Source of the DNA: a virus
Length of the DNA: 49,495 nt
Reading direction: 5' to 3' (one strand)
IMG/VR virus record: IMGVR_UViG_3300025098_000074
Span: 1-49,495 of that record
The notes under the pieces were generated by a model that had not been told where the DNA came from, ran no database searches, and saw only the letters and a list, made by a program, of their open reading frames with translations. This document shows positions 1-6,846 of this stretch, piece by piece. Positions within the stretch are counted from its first letter, which is position 1. Each line of letters opens with the position of its first letter. The position numbers were made by a program, and so were the translations under genes.

Positions 1-740
1 GTGATCTTAATACTCGTGTTACGTTAATTCAGGGTTATAAACCTAGTGAATATGAAGTTCTTGATCAGTCGGACGATATAGATTATATATCGGACAAAGA
101 GATAGAACTTCAAAAGTCTTATGGCTATAAGATTGATAGAAAGAAATATAAAAACCTTTTTAAGAAAATGAAAATAAACGTAACAGAACAAACTTCAACT
201 TTTGCAATACCTTTAAACAAACTTAAAGGCCATCTAATGGACAATATAGGAATGTCCTGGGAAACATCTCACGGCACATTTGAATTAGATATGCAAACAA
301 TCAAATGGATAACAGACAACGCAAAGATTTCAATGTATAATGATAAAAGATCATACATATACAACAAGGCTTTTGCAGAATATTTTAAAGCTGTAAGAAA
401 TTTAAAAAACAATAGTATTCAAATACCAGACTATAATAAAACTCAAATGATGTTCAATAAAATTAGAACATGGGCTGAAACTAGAGGTTTATATGAGAAA
501 GGAGATCCAATGGTACAATATGTTAAACTACAAGAAGAAGCTGGCGAGTTGGCTAAAGCTTTATTAAAAGATGATCAACCAGAGGTTATAGATGCTATTG
601 GTGATATGGTTGTAGTGTTAACTAACTTAGCTCATCAACGAGGTGTTTATATTGAAGAGTGTATACAGACTGCTTATGATGTTATAAACAAAAGAACAGG
701 TAAAATGATTAACGGAACATTTGTAAAAGATGAAGATTAA
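1..740 (+). CDS. MazG-like nucleotide pyrophosphohydrolase protein, 5' end outside window
   Basis: The reading frame is open from base 3 through the ATG at 168 to the stop at 738-740, so the gene either begins left of the window or starts at 168 (190 aa). Numbering from that ATG, residues 118-160 form a MazG-type all-alpha NTP-PPase core: E123, E124 and E127 (EExxE), then E139, D142 and D146 (ExxDxxxD). These acidic residues bind Mg2+ and the NTP. MazG-like enzymes hydrolyse (d)NTPs to monophosphates and pyrophosphate; phages may use them to adjust nucleotide pools or alarmones. The roughly 110 residues before the core, and the in-frame stretch upstream of 168, match nothing I recognise, so this could be a fusion. 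Its last 11 bases overlap the next gene. The domain call is fairly sure; substrate and true start are not. Confidence 0.75.
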   Translation, partial: DLNTRVTLIQGYKPSEYEVLDQSDDIDYISDKEIELQKSYGYKIDRKKYKNLFKKMKINVTEQTSTFAIPLNKLKGHLMDNIGMSWETSHGTFELDMQTIKWITDNAKISMYNDKRSYIYNKAFAEYFKAVRNLKNNSIQIPDYNKTQMMFNKIRTWAETRGLYEKGDPMVQYVKLQEEAGELAKALLKDDQPEVIDAIGDMVVVLTNLAHQRGVYIEECIQTAYDVINKRTGKMINGTFVKDED

Positions 741-1014
741 AACTCAAGATAAAATAGTTCAACAAGTCTTAAGAAAGATGGACGAACGAAGCCTTATAGG
801 CCAGAAAAAATACGGAGCTACAATGATGCAAGAGATTGAAGGTCAAGAAAAAGATCTTAATCGTTTCTTAATTGATGTACAAGAAGAATTAATGGACGCA
901 TTACTGTATATTGAAGCAGCTAAAAGATGTTTACAAGATGAGATAGAAGAGGTTGCATACAATAGGTTTACCAAAGATGTAACTAATATAAACGTAAATG
1001 AAGAAGTCTTATAA
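730..1014 (+). CDS. Small MazG/dATP-dGTP pyrophosphohydrolase-like protein
   Basis: This 94-aa protein overlaps the preceding MazG gene by 11 bases and the nuclease gene by 17. Residues 18-66 follow a pattern common in short phage NTP pyrophosphohydrolase-like proteins: a DERSxxGxKKYG segment, then an acidic helix with E52, E53 and D56 (EELMDALLYIE). In the all-alpha NTP-PPase superfamily such residues bind Mg2+. It may work with, or on different substrates from, the enzyme encoded just before it. The C-terminal 25 residues are acidic and unassigned. Homology is inferred from the motif only, and a catalytically dead or structural role remains possible. Confidence 0.55.
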   Translation: MKIKTQDKIVQQVLRKMDERSLIGQKKYGATMMQEIEGQEKDLNRFLIDVQEELMDALLYIEAAKRCLQDEIEEVAYNRFTKDVTNINVNEEVL

Positions 1015-1483
1015 ACGTAAAAGAGGACCAGTCCGAGCAAAAAAAGTAACATATGATGGTATTAAGTTTGCATCAGGATTAGAAGTATATATGTATAAAG
1101 CTTTGAAAGAAGCTAGAATCGTAGCAGAGTATGAGCCTACAAGCTATACTTTGCTTAACGGTTTTGATTACGAAGGTATATGCTTTGAAAAACAAGCTAA
1201 TGGCAAAGGTGAATATAAAGATAGAGGTTGTAAAAAGATTTTACCTATAAAATACAAACCAGATTTTGTAGGTAGAGATTTTATAATTGAATGTAAAGGT
1301 AGAGCTAACGAATCATTTCCATTAAGGTGGAAATTATTTAAATCATGGATAGCACAACATTCACCTGGTATAGCGTTGTTTAAACCTCAAAACCAAAAAG
1401 ACTGTGATGAGACTATTAAACAAATAGAACTCATGAGAAAAAATCTTAGAACAAATGCAAAGAAAAAACAAACTAGCCTCTAA
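998..1483 (+). CDS. PD-(D/E)XK family nuclease
   Basis: This 161-aa protein has a basic N-terminus (residues 1-16), then the nuclease signature: E29 in a SGLE helix, P88-D89, and E98-C-K100, giving PD-x8-ECK. That is the core of the PD-(D/E)XK fold, in which the acidic residues hold metal and the lysine aids catalysis. Small stand-alone members in phages are usually Holliday-junction resolvases, T7 endonuclease I-like enzymes or DUF1064-type nucleases; the spacing is closest to the last group as I remember it. The location beside nucleotide-pool genes suggests recombination, replication or degradation of host DNA. The ATG at 998 lies inside the previous gene. The fold is confident; the DNA substrate is not. 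Confidence 0.75.
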   Translation: MKKSYKRKRGPVRAKKVTYDGIKFASGLEVYMYKALKEARIVAEYEPTSYTLLNGFDYEGICFEKQANGKGEYKDRGCKKILPIKYKPDFVGRDFIIECKGRANESFPLRWKLFKSWIAQHSPGIALFKPQNQKDCDETIKQIELMRKNLRTNAKKKQTSL

Positions 1484-1619
1484 ACACATAGCTAGAACTA
1501 AATATAAAGAACGTAAGATCGATACTTATATTAAATGGACAGTTAATAAAAGAGGTTATTTAAAATGGAAGGATCTTATAGCGATCCATAATAAATATAA
1601 TATAAAATGCTATGGTTAA
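1455..1619 (+). CDS. Small basic hypothetical protein (54 aa)
   Basis: An ATG at 1455, inside the 3' end of the nuclease gene, opens a 54-codon frame ending in TAA at 1617-1619. The protein is strongly basic (Lys/Arg-rich over residues 1-40) with aromatic residues in the C-terminal half, compatible with a nucleic-acid-binding peptide. The next ORF starts at 1612 inside it. Tight overlap on both sides, in a region otherwise empty, is the main evidence that it is real. I do not recognise a family. Confidence 0.5.
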   Translation: MQRKNKLASKHIARTKYKERKIDTYIKWTVNKRGYLKWKDLIAIHNKYNIKCYG

Positions 1620-1767
1620 AAAATCAACAGGCTGGGAGTTATCTACAGGTATATTTCCAGGAATACTATTCGGTATAAGAAGTTATGAAGACGGCGAGTT
1701 TCAAATAGACCACGTTTTATATTTAGGATTTATAGATATATGTTTAACTTTATATTATGAAGAATAA
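1612..1767 (+). CDS. Small hypothetical protein (51 aa)
   Basis: The ATG at 1612 overlaps the end of the preceding ORF and the TAA at 1765-1767 overlaps the next start (TAATG), as in a translationally coupled string. The 51-aa product contains a STGIFPGILFGIRSYE segment and a hydrophobic C-terminal half ending YYEE. I have an impression of similar short proteins in T4-like and marine phages, but no function is known to me. The hydrophobic stretch at 35-48 is too broken by charged residues to call a membrane segment. Confidence 0.5.
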   Translation: MVKKSTGWELSTGIFPGILFGIRSYEDGEFQIDHVLYLGFIDICLTLYYEE

Positions 1768-1892
1768 TGGCTAAAATAGTATTAACAAATTATACAAGAA
1801 AACACAAAACAAGACGACCAGGTGTACACTCTAAAAACGCCTCAAAGGGACAAACTGGTTATAAGAAACAATATAGAGGCCAAGGACGCTAA
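1767..1892 (+). CDS. Very small basic protein (41 aa)
   Basis: This 41-codon ORF starts at TAATG (1765-1769) and its TAA (1890-1892) overlaps the nrdB start, so it is coupled on both sides. The peptide is highly basic, with a TRRPGVHSK motif at residues 15-23 and a YRGQGR C-terminus. Such short basic peptides are common between phage metabolic genes and I believe related ones occur in other marine phages. The function is unknown; RNA or DNA binding is only a guess from charge. Confidence 0.5.
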   Translation: MAKIVLTNYTRKHKTRRPGVHSKNASKGQTGYKKQYRGQGR

Positions 1893-2884
1893 TGGGAATA
1901 CCACTATTTACAGAGAGAATACCATATAAACCTTTTGAATACCCTGAGTATTATACAGAAGGTTGGTTGAAACAAGCACAAGCATTTTGGTTACATACAG
2001 AAATACCTATGAGCGGTGATGTTAAAGACTGGAATGAAAAATTAACTCCAGCAGAGAAAAACTTAGTAGGTAATATACTATTAGGCTTTGCACAAACAGA
2101 ATGTGCAGTGTCTGACTACTGGACACAAAACGTCGTATCATGGTTTCCTAAACATGAGATACAGCAAATGGCTATGATGTTCGGCTCACAAGAAACAATA
2201 CACGCTGTAGCTTATAGTTATTTAAATGAAACACTTGGGCTTGAAGATTACGAAGCTTTTTTACACGAGCCTGCAACCGCTGCAAGGTTTGATAACTTGG
2301 TTAGCTATGTCGGTTCCGATCCTGTTGGTATTGGTAAGTCTCTTGCTACTTTTTCTGCTTTTGCTGAAGGCGTTAGTTTATATTCTGCCTTTGCTGTATT
2401 ATACAGTTTTCAAATGAGAAATATGTTAAAAGGTATAGGGCAACAAATGAAATGGTCTGTAAGAGATGAATCATTACATAGTAAAATGGGTTGTCAATTA
2501 TTTAGACACATGTGTTCACAAATTCCTGGATTAAAGGAAGAGTGTGAACCTCATATATATTTAGCTGCATTAGAAATGCATAATGCAGAAATGTCATATA
2601 TCACTAAAATGTTTGAAGCGGGTGATATAGAAAATTTAACAGCTTATGATTTACAACACTTCATCAAAAAAAGAGTCGGAGACAAACTCGCAGAGCTTGG
2701 ATATACCGAAAGAAAATACAAGCAGTGGGACTGGACAGAAAAGTCTTATGACCAAAAGTCAATTGAAAAAATGGCTTGGTTCGATCATCTTACTGGGGGT
2801 CACACTCACACTGATTTCTTCGCTATTAGGCCGACTGACTATAGTAAAGCAAACGAAGGAGAAGATTTTGAAGACGTTTGGTAA
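1892..2884 (+). CDS. nrdB: Ribonucleoside-diphosphate reductase, beta subunit (class Ia)
   Basis: This 330-aa protein is the radical-generating subunit of class Ia ribonucleotide reductase, which with NrdA converts ribonucleoside diphosphates to deoxyribonucleotides. The di-iron ligand set is complete: E70, E101, H104, E159, E193 and H196 (E101-x2-H104 and RDESLH). The radical tyrosine is Y108, seven residues after E101 as in E. coli (E115/Y122). The acidic C-terminal tail (EDFEDVW) is where NrdB proteins dock on NrdA. It lies in the same operon as nrdA, 17 bases upstream of a small ORF. An intact active site and full length argue for a functional enzyme feeding phage DNA synthesis. Confidence 0.97.
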   Translation: MGIPLFTERIPYKPFEYPEYYTEGWLKQAQAFWLHTEIPMSGDVKDWNEKLTPAEKNLVGNILLGFAQTECAVSDYWTQNVVSWFPKHEIQQMAMMFGSQETIHAVAYSYLNETLGLEDYEAFLHEPATAARFDNLVSYVGSDPVGIGKSLATFSAFAEGVSLYSAFAVLYSFQMRNMLKGIGQQMKWSVRDESLHSKMGCQLFRHMCSQIPGLKEECEPHIYLAALEMHNAEMSYITKMFEAGDIENLTAYDLQHFIKKRVGDKLAELGYTERKYKQWDWTEKSYDQKSIEKMAWFDHLTGGHTHTDFFAIRPTDYSKANEGEDFEDVW

Positions 2885-2901
2885 AAATAAAATTAAATGA
2901 T

Positions 2902-3123
2902 ATGAAAGAAAACGAATTAATATTAATGAAGAAAAAGATTGAACAGTTGACTAATGTAACTAACGGTTTAATTCAAAAGCTTCAACAGGTTGATACAACT
3001 AGTAAAGGTACATTAACTGCTTTTCAATTATTTTTAGGTGAAGATAAGTGGAAAGAGTTAGTTGTTGAGTTACAAGAGTTGCAAAAACCTAAAGAAAAAA
3101 AGTTTGAAACAGATGTGGAATAA
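2902..3123 (+). CDS. Small hypothetical protein between nrdB and nrdA
   Basis: The ATG at 2902 gives a 73-aa product; an in-frame TTG at 2878 would overlap nrdB and is less likely. The protein is charged and mostly helical in appearance: residues 1-30 have heptad-like leucine spacing and the rest is Lys/Glu-rich. It has no cysteines, so it is not a glutaredoxin or thioredoxin, which sometimes sit at this place in phage RNR operons. Its last 11 bases overlap the nrdA start, so translation is probably coupled. A scaffold or regulator of the reductase is possible but unsupported. Confidence 0.6.
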   Translation: MKENELILMKKKIEQLTNVTNGLIQKLQQVDTTSKGTLTAFQLFLGEDKWKELVVELQELQKPKEKKFETDVE

Positions 3124-4837
3124 CGAATGGAAAAAAGGAGTTGATTACCCTTCGTGGGGTGATACTGACGTATATAAAAAAACAATTGGTGGTGGTTATC
3201 TTTTAAAAGGTGAAACACCAAAGGATGCATACCATAGAGTTTGTAATACTGTAGCAAGACGTTTAGAACGTCCTGAGATGGCCGAAAAGTTTTTTGAATA
3301 TATTTGGTCAGGTTGGTTGTGTCTTGCATCCCCTGTGTTGTCTAATACAGGAACAGACAGAGGTTTACCGATCAGTTGTTTCGGTATAGATGTTGCTGAC
3401 AGTATATACGATATAGGTAGTAAAAACCTAGAGATGATGCTACTCGCAAAGCACGGCGGTGGAGTAGGAATCGGAATTAATCAAATCAGACCCGCCAGTG
3501 CAAAAATTAAAGGAAATGGAACAAGTGATGGAGTTGTGCCTTTTTGTAAGATATACGATTCAACAATACTTGCCACTAATCAAGGATCTGTCCGACGAGG
3601 AGCTGCATCGGTTAATCTTAACATTGAACACCCCGATTTCGATGAGTGGCTCGAAATACGTGAACCTAAAGGAGACATTAACCGTCAATCGCTCAACCTG
3701 CACCAGTGCGCTGTGGTCGGCGACAAGTTTATGCGACGAGTTGAGTCAGGAGATAGAGAAGCTAGAAAACGTTGGGGAAAACTTCTTCAAAAGCGTAAAG
3801 CTACTGGAGAACCTTACGTGTTATTTAAAGGGAATACAAACAAGTGTAACCCACCAGCTTACAAAAAGCACGGTTTAAAAGTACATATGACTAATATATG
3901 TAGTGAAATTACATTACATACAGATGAGTCACACAGTTTTGTTTGTTGTCTATCTAGTTTAAATCTAGCTAAGTACGATGAATGGAAAGGAAGTAATCTA
4001 ATACATGATGCTATATGGTTTTTAGATGGTGTATTAGAAGAGTTTATACAGAGATCCAAAGGTAAAGTTGGATTTCATAATTCTGTAAGATCTGCTGAAA
4101 AAGGTAGAGCTTTAGGATTAGGCGTTTTAGGTTGGCACACGTATCTACAGGAAAAGGGCCTACCATTTGAAGGATTATTAGCACAATATGAAACAAGAAA
4201 AATTTTCTCACAAATTAAAATCGAGTCTGAAAGAGCTTCAATGTCTTTGGCTGAATCTTTTGGAGAACCTCTTTGGTGTGTCGGTACTGGTTTTCGCAAT
4301 ACCCATCTTCGCGCTATCGCTCCCACTGTATCTAACAGTAAGCTTAGTGGAAATGTATCGCCAGGGATAGAACCATGGGCTGCAAATGTATTTACAGAGC
4401 AGTCAGCTAAAGGTACGTTTATACGTAAAAACCCTACATTAAAAAAGTTATTAAGAAAACTTAAAATTGATAATGAAAAAACATGGGGTAAAATACTAAA
4501 AGACGGAGGATCAGTTCAAGGTTTAAAAGAACTAGATAAGGTAACATTAGGTCCTTATAATGATATACCAGCTAAAGATGTATTTAAGACATTTAAAGAG
4601 ATTAATCAATTAGAATTAATTAATCAAGCAGGTATTAGACAGCAGTATATAGATCAAAGCGTAAGTTTAAACTTAGCTTTCCCTAGTATTGCTACACCTA
4701 AGTGGATTAATAAAGTACATTTTGAAGCTTGGAAGAAAGGTATTAAAACCTTATACTATACTAGAACTGAGTCAGTGTTGCGTGGAGATATTGCTGAACA
4801 AGCAATGGATGACGGCTGTCTTAGTTGCGACGGATAA
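3113..4837 (+). CDS. nrdA: Ribonucleoside-diphosphate reductase, alpha subunit, compact form without ATP cone
   Basis: From the ATG at 3113 the protein is 574 aa; an upstream in-frame TTG at 3062 would lie deep in the previous gene. It is the catalytic subunit that reduces ribonucleoside diphosphates. All key residues are visible: C89 and C278 (active-site redox pair), N261-C263-E265 (radical cysteine and its partners, in TNICSEITL), Y548-Y549 (radical transfer) and a C-terminal C569-x2-C572 pair that passes electrons from thioredoxin. The protein begins about where the ten-stranded barrel starts, so the N-terminal ATP cone that gives dATP feedback inhibition in larger NrdA proteins (E. coli 761 aa) is absent. 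That suggests an enzyme less sensitive to dATP shut-off. Confidence 0.96.
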   Translation: MWNNEWKKGVDYPSWGDTDVYKKTIGGGYLLKGETPKDAYHRVCNTVARRLERPEMAEKFFEYIWSGWLCLASPVLSNTGTDRGLPISCFGIDVADSIYDIGSKNLEMMLLAKHGGGVGIGINQIRPASAKIKGNGTSDGVVPFCKIYDSTILATNQGSVRRGAASVNLNIEHPDFDEWLEIREPKGDINRQSLNLHQCAVVGDKFMRRVESGDREARKRWGKLLQKRKATGEPYVLFKGNTNKCNPPAYKKHGLKVHMTNICSEITLHTDESHSFVCCLSSLNLAKYDEWKGSNLIHDAIWFLDGVLEEFIQRSKGKVGFHNSVRSAEKGRALGLGVLGWHTYLQEKGLPFEGLLAQYETRKIFSQIKIESERASMSLAESFGEPLWCVGTGFRNTHLRAIAPTVSNSKLSGNVSPGIEPWAANVFTEQSAKGTFIRKNPTLKKLLRKLKIDNEKTWGKILKDGGSVQGLKELDKVTLGPYNDIPAKDVFKTFKEINQLELINQAGIRQQYIDQSVSLNLAFPSIATPKWINKVHFEAWKKGIKTLYYTRTESVLRGDIAEQAMDDGCLSCDG

Positions 4838-4842
4838 TAAAA

Positions 4843-4870
4843 AAAGGGGGCTATTTTCATAGCTCCCTTT
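4843..4870 (-). terminator. Intrinsic terminator at the convergence of early and late operons
   Basis: An 11-bp stem (AAAGGGGGCTA with TAGCTCCCTTT, one G-T wobble) encloses a six-base loop. Read on the minus strand it is followed by an uninterrupted T run and TATT (complement of 4834-4842), a strong rho-independent terminator for the 44-kb late operon. Read on the plus strand the tail is only CTTGTT, so it may also stop nrdA transcripts, less efficiently. A weaker inverted repeat (AGGAAT...ATTCCT, 4879-4915) follows. Confidence 0.85.
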
Positions 4871-4914
4871 CTTGTTACAGGAATGTTTGGGTATGGTGCC
4901 CATTTTATTATTCC

Positions 4915-5244
4915 TTACTGTGTGGTTATCATTATTAACTCGGCTCGCGCGTAATAACTACCACTTTTCTTTGCCCAATCCATAGCGTTATAGCCTTCAT
5001 CACACATGTCTACATAAGGCTGCGCTCCTCTTAAACATAATAAGTAAACAATATTAGCTTTATCCGCTATAATAGCATGAATTAGCAATGGTTTACCATC
5101 AATTTTTTCTGTGGCGTGGATTTGGTTTACTATCAACATTGAGTTTACTTTGTTGTAATCTCCTTCATTAATAGCGTTTAATAGTTCAGTTTCAATATCA
5201 GTTGAGATATTAAAAAATAACAAGAAAGATAAAATTAAGTTCAT
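4915..5244 (-). CDS. Small ankyrin-repeat-like protein, possibly secreted
   Basis: This 109-aa protein is the last gene of the late operon, just before the terminator. Residues 1-13 are hydrophobic (MNLILSFLLFFNI) and could be a signal peptide or anchor. Residues 16-105 show about two and a half ankyrin-like repeats: helices with LLNAINEGDYNKV, then GKPLLIHAIIADKANIVYLL, then GYNAMDWAKKSG. Ankyrin repeats mediate protein-protein contact. Placement at the far end of the lysis/secreted cluster suggests an accessory function such as binding a host envelope protein, but nothing in the sequence specifies the partner. The 81 bases upstream (5245-5325) hold no gene. Confidence 0.6.
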   Translation of the reverse strand: MNLILSFLLFFNISTDIETELLNAINEGDYNKVNSMLIVNQIHATEKIDGKPLLIHAIIADKANIVYLLCLRGAQPYVDMCDEGYNAMDWAKKSGSYYARAELIMITTQ

Positions 5245-5325
5245 TTATAATAATTAAAGTGTTACATTATTATAATCACTTGGTTTCCTGTTATTTACAC
5301 CTTTAAAATCACTTTTGCAAATGTC

Positions 5326-5679
5326 TTAATTTGTTGATCTTCTTCTTAAGGGTATATCAGAATCACGCACTATAAGTTGATCAAGTACAGACTGAACATC
5401 ATCTTTTGTTATGTTTAATTTTAATGCAATTCCTCCACTCCAAATCATTTTTGTTTTCTTATCTTCACCTATTATTAACACTGTTGGTACAGACTTTATT
5501 TGTTGCTTTAAAGATGGTGTTAAATTATCTAATAAAGTATACTGAACTTTAGCGTTTTTTATACCTTGTAAATCTACATTATGTTTTGTGTTCCACGAAG
5601 AATTTATATGCAATACAGTGTATTGAGCGCTCGAAAAGTATCCACATGCTAAAGTAAATATAATTAAAAGCTTTTTCAT
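5326..5679 (-). CDS. Exported thioredoxin-fold-like protein lacking the CxxC motif
   Basis: This 117-aa protein starts with a clear signal peptide: MKK, a hydrophobic core to residue 15, and a likely cut in SSAQ, typical of Flavobacteriia. The mature part looks like a thioredoxin fold: a VLHINSSW strand where the catalytic strand would be, then SVPTVLII with the cis-proline-type VPT motif, then a strand ending IWSGG. The usual CxxC after the first strand is replaced by SSWN, so it should not act as a dithiol oxidoreductase. A periplasmic binding, chaperone-like or superinfection-related role is possible. The fold call rests on pattern only. It lies one base after the upstream gene. Confidence 0.55.
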   Translation of the reverse strand: MKKLLIIFTLACGYFSSAQYTVLHINSSWNTKHNVDLQGIKNAKVQYTLLDNLTPSLKQQIKSVPTVLIIGEDKKTKMIWSGGIALKLNITKDDVQSVLDQLIVRDSDIPLRRRSTN

Positions 5680-5680
5680 T

Positions 5681-5965
5681 TTATTTTTTATTTATAATTT
5701 CAAACAGTTTATCATCTATTTTGTCTAGTTTTTCACTATTATCTTGAACCTTTTCATCAATGTCCATAATAGTCGATCTCACCAGCTCGTCTTTAAGATC
5801 ATACTCTGTTCTACTTACCTCTGGTTTAGGTAATTCTTTTGCAAGATCAATATCTTTTTGCAAAGTAAAATACATAGCAGCTAAACTAACTGCACCTGCC
5901 ACTAGCATGCCAATTGTTTTAAGATCTAATTGTATCTCTGTGTTCTCTGAAATTTTTTGAGCCAT
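5681..5965 (-). CDS. Membrane-anchored coiled-coil protein (possible inner spanin or holin-associated)
   Basis: This 94-aa protein has a short polar N-terminus, one transmembrane segment at about residues 15-34 (IGMLVAGAVSLAAMYFTL) and a charged C-terminal half with coiled-coil spacing (residues 60-94, KVQDNSEKLDKIDDKL). It directly abuts the lipoprotein gene upstream (stop codon then ATG). An inner-membrane coiled coil next to a small lipoprotein is the layout of two-component spanins that fuse inner and outer membranes at lysis. That reading is inference. I recall similar conserved proteins in marine phages annotated only as hypothetical. Confidence 0.55.
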   Translation of the reverse strand: MAQKISENTEIQLDLKTIGMLVAGAVSLAAMYFTLQKDIDLAKELPKPEVSRTEYDLKDELVRSTIMDIDEKVQDNSEKLDKIDDKLFEIINKK

Positions 5966-6337
5966 TTAATTTTTCATTTTTACTTTAGTAGCATTAACAT
6001 CTAGTCTTGATATATCTTTAGATTCAACAGAGCCTTTGCTACTACTGTTGTTGTTATTGTTGTTAGAACTGTTATTGCTAGGTACATAAATAGGTTCACT
6101 CCTATGTCTGTAGTAGCCTTCATTGTACCAGTTGCTATAATATCTAGGATAACTGGGATACGATACAATATTATAATAAACATTTGGTTTAATCATGTTT
6201 ATAGGTAATCTCAAGGTGTCACCTTGCTCTGTTACAGCTAACACATGGGTTATCTGTATTTTAGGTTTTTTAGTGTGTGTTCCACAACTACTTACAGCAG
6301 CAGCTAGAACAAAAAGGGCAATTTTCCATAATTTCAT
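5966..6337 (-). CDS. Small outer-membrane lipoprotein (possible outer spanin)
   Basis: This 123-aa protein has a lipoprotein signal peptide: MKLWK, a hydrophobic stretch and the lipobox AVSSC with the lipidated cysteine at residue 18. The mature part contains a Tyr/Pro-rich segment (about residues 54-84) and an Asn/Ser tract at 88-100, an extended linker rather than a globular domain. Lipidation places it in an envelope leaflet. With the adjoining membrane coiled-coil gene it could form a spanin pair. It could also be a superinfection-exclusion lipoprotein. The lipoprotein call is good; the role is a guess. Confidence 0.65.
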   Translation of the reverse strand: MKLWKIALFVLAAAVSSCGTHTKKPKIQITHVLAVTEQGDTLRLPINMIKPNVYYNIVSYPSYPRYYSNWYNEGYYRHRSEPIYVPSNNSSNNNNNNSSSKGSVESKDISRLDVNATKVKMKN

Positions 6338-6346
6338 ATTTTAATT

Positions 6347-6706
6347 TTATTCTCCACATTTTTTACTTGGGTCACCAACTTGTCTCCAGTCTTGCTTAAC
6401 CCAGTCTTTTAAATTTTTACTAGCAGTACCACTTACGTTGCTTTTGCTAGATCTTTTATATTTACCTTTACTAGCAGCAGATCTTTTAGCGTTTATAACA
6501 GCTTGTCTTTCAGATTTGCTCATACTTGCTATTTTAGCTTTAGGTAAACATACTTTTCTAGTTCCACCACCTTTAGTACCTTTCTTTGGACCACAGCTTT
6601 TTTTTGCAGGTGCACTACTTTTAACACAACTACCTTTAGAAAATCTACTAGTACCTGGTTTTCTTTTGTAACCTTTCCAACAGGTTAATGGTGATTTATA
6701 TTCCAT
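6347..6706 (-). CDS. Lys/Cys-rich basic protein, DUF5872-like
   Basis: Starting at the ATG at 6706 (a GTG two codons upstream is the alternative), the protein is 119 aa and very basic, with six cysteines. The C-terminal end reads SKNLKDWVKQDWRQVGDP...KKCGE, a pattern I associate with the DUF5872 family of small proteins in phages and large eukaryotic DNA viruses. A second element, SERQAVINAKRSA, is a Lys-rich helix. These features suggest nucleic-acid binding, perhaps packaged with DNA. Its start overlaps the stop of the preceding 45-aa gene (TAATG), and that partner appears related in style. Family assignment is from memory of the motif. Confidence 0.5.
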   Translation of the reverse strand: MEYKSPLTCWKGYKRKPGTSRFSKGSCVKSSAPAKKSCGPKKGTKGGGTRKVCLPKAKIASMSKSERQAVINAKRSAASKGKYKRSSKSNVSGTASKNLKDWVKQDWRQVGDPSKKCGE

Positions 6707-6843
6707 TAGCACTTACCTTTACCTTGTTGTTTTGAAGCCCACATGTTAGCATAAGCGGATGGGTATACATCGAATTTTCTTTTAGCAGCAGCTTTGCAAC
6801 TAGCGCTTAGCTTTCTTAACAATGGTGATTTTGATTTTTCCAT
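6706..6843 (-). CDS. 45-aa basic protein with KFDVYPSAYAN motif
   Basis: A 45-codon ORF starts at the CAT at 6841-6843 and stops at 6706-6708, overlapping the next ATG. It contains AKRKFDVYPSAYANMWASKQ, a motif that I believe recurs in small proteins of phages and giant algal viruses, usually beside DUF5872-type sequences. It ends KGKC. The basic composition points to DNA or RNA binding. It lies four bases downstream of the giant internal protein gene, so it is probably a late product. The motif and tight packing support a real gene. Confidence 0.65.
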   Translation of the reverse strand: MEKSKSPLLRKLSASCKAAAKRKFDVYPSAYANMWASKQQGKGKC

Positions 6844-6846
6844 ATT

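Noticed and set aside
2878-2901. TTG start for the small ORF between nrdB and nrdA
   Set aside because: It would begin inside nrdB; the ATG at 2902 lies just after the nrdB stop.
3062-3112. TTG start for nrdA, 17 codons upstream
   Set aside because: It would overlap the previous gene by 62 bases; the ATG at 3113 gives a normal coupled start.
3498-3878. Alternative plus frame inside nrdA
   Set aside because: Overlaps a gene with all catalytic residues in place.
5245-5325. Promoter TTGCAA-N17-TAAATA upstream of the ankyrin gene
   Set aside because: Only a weak match to sigma-70 boxes and unlike the Bacteroidota consensus; AT-rich sequence gives such matches by chance.
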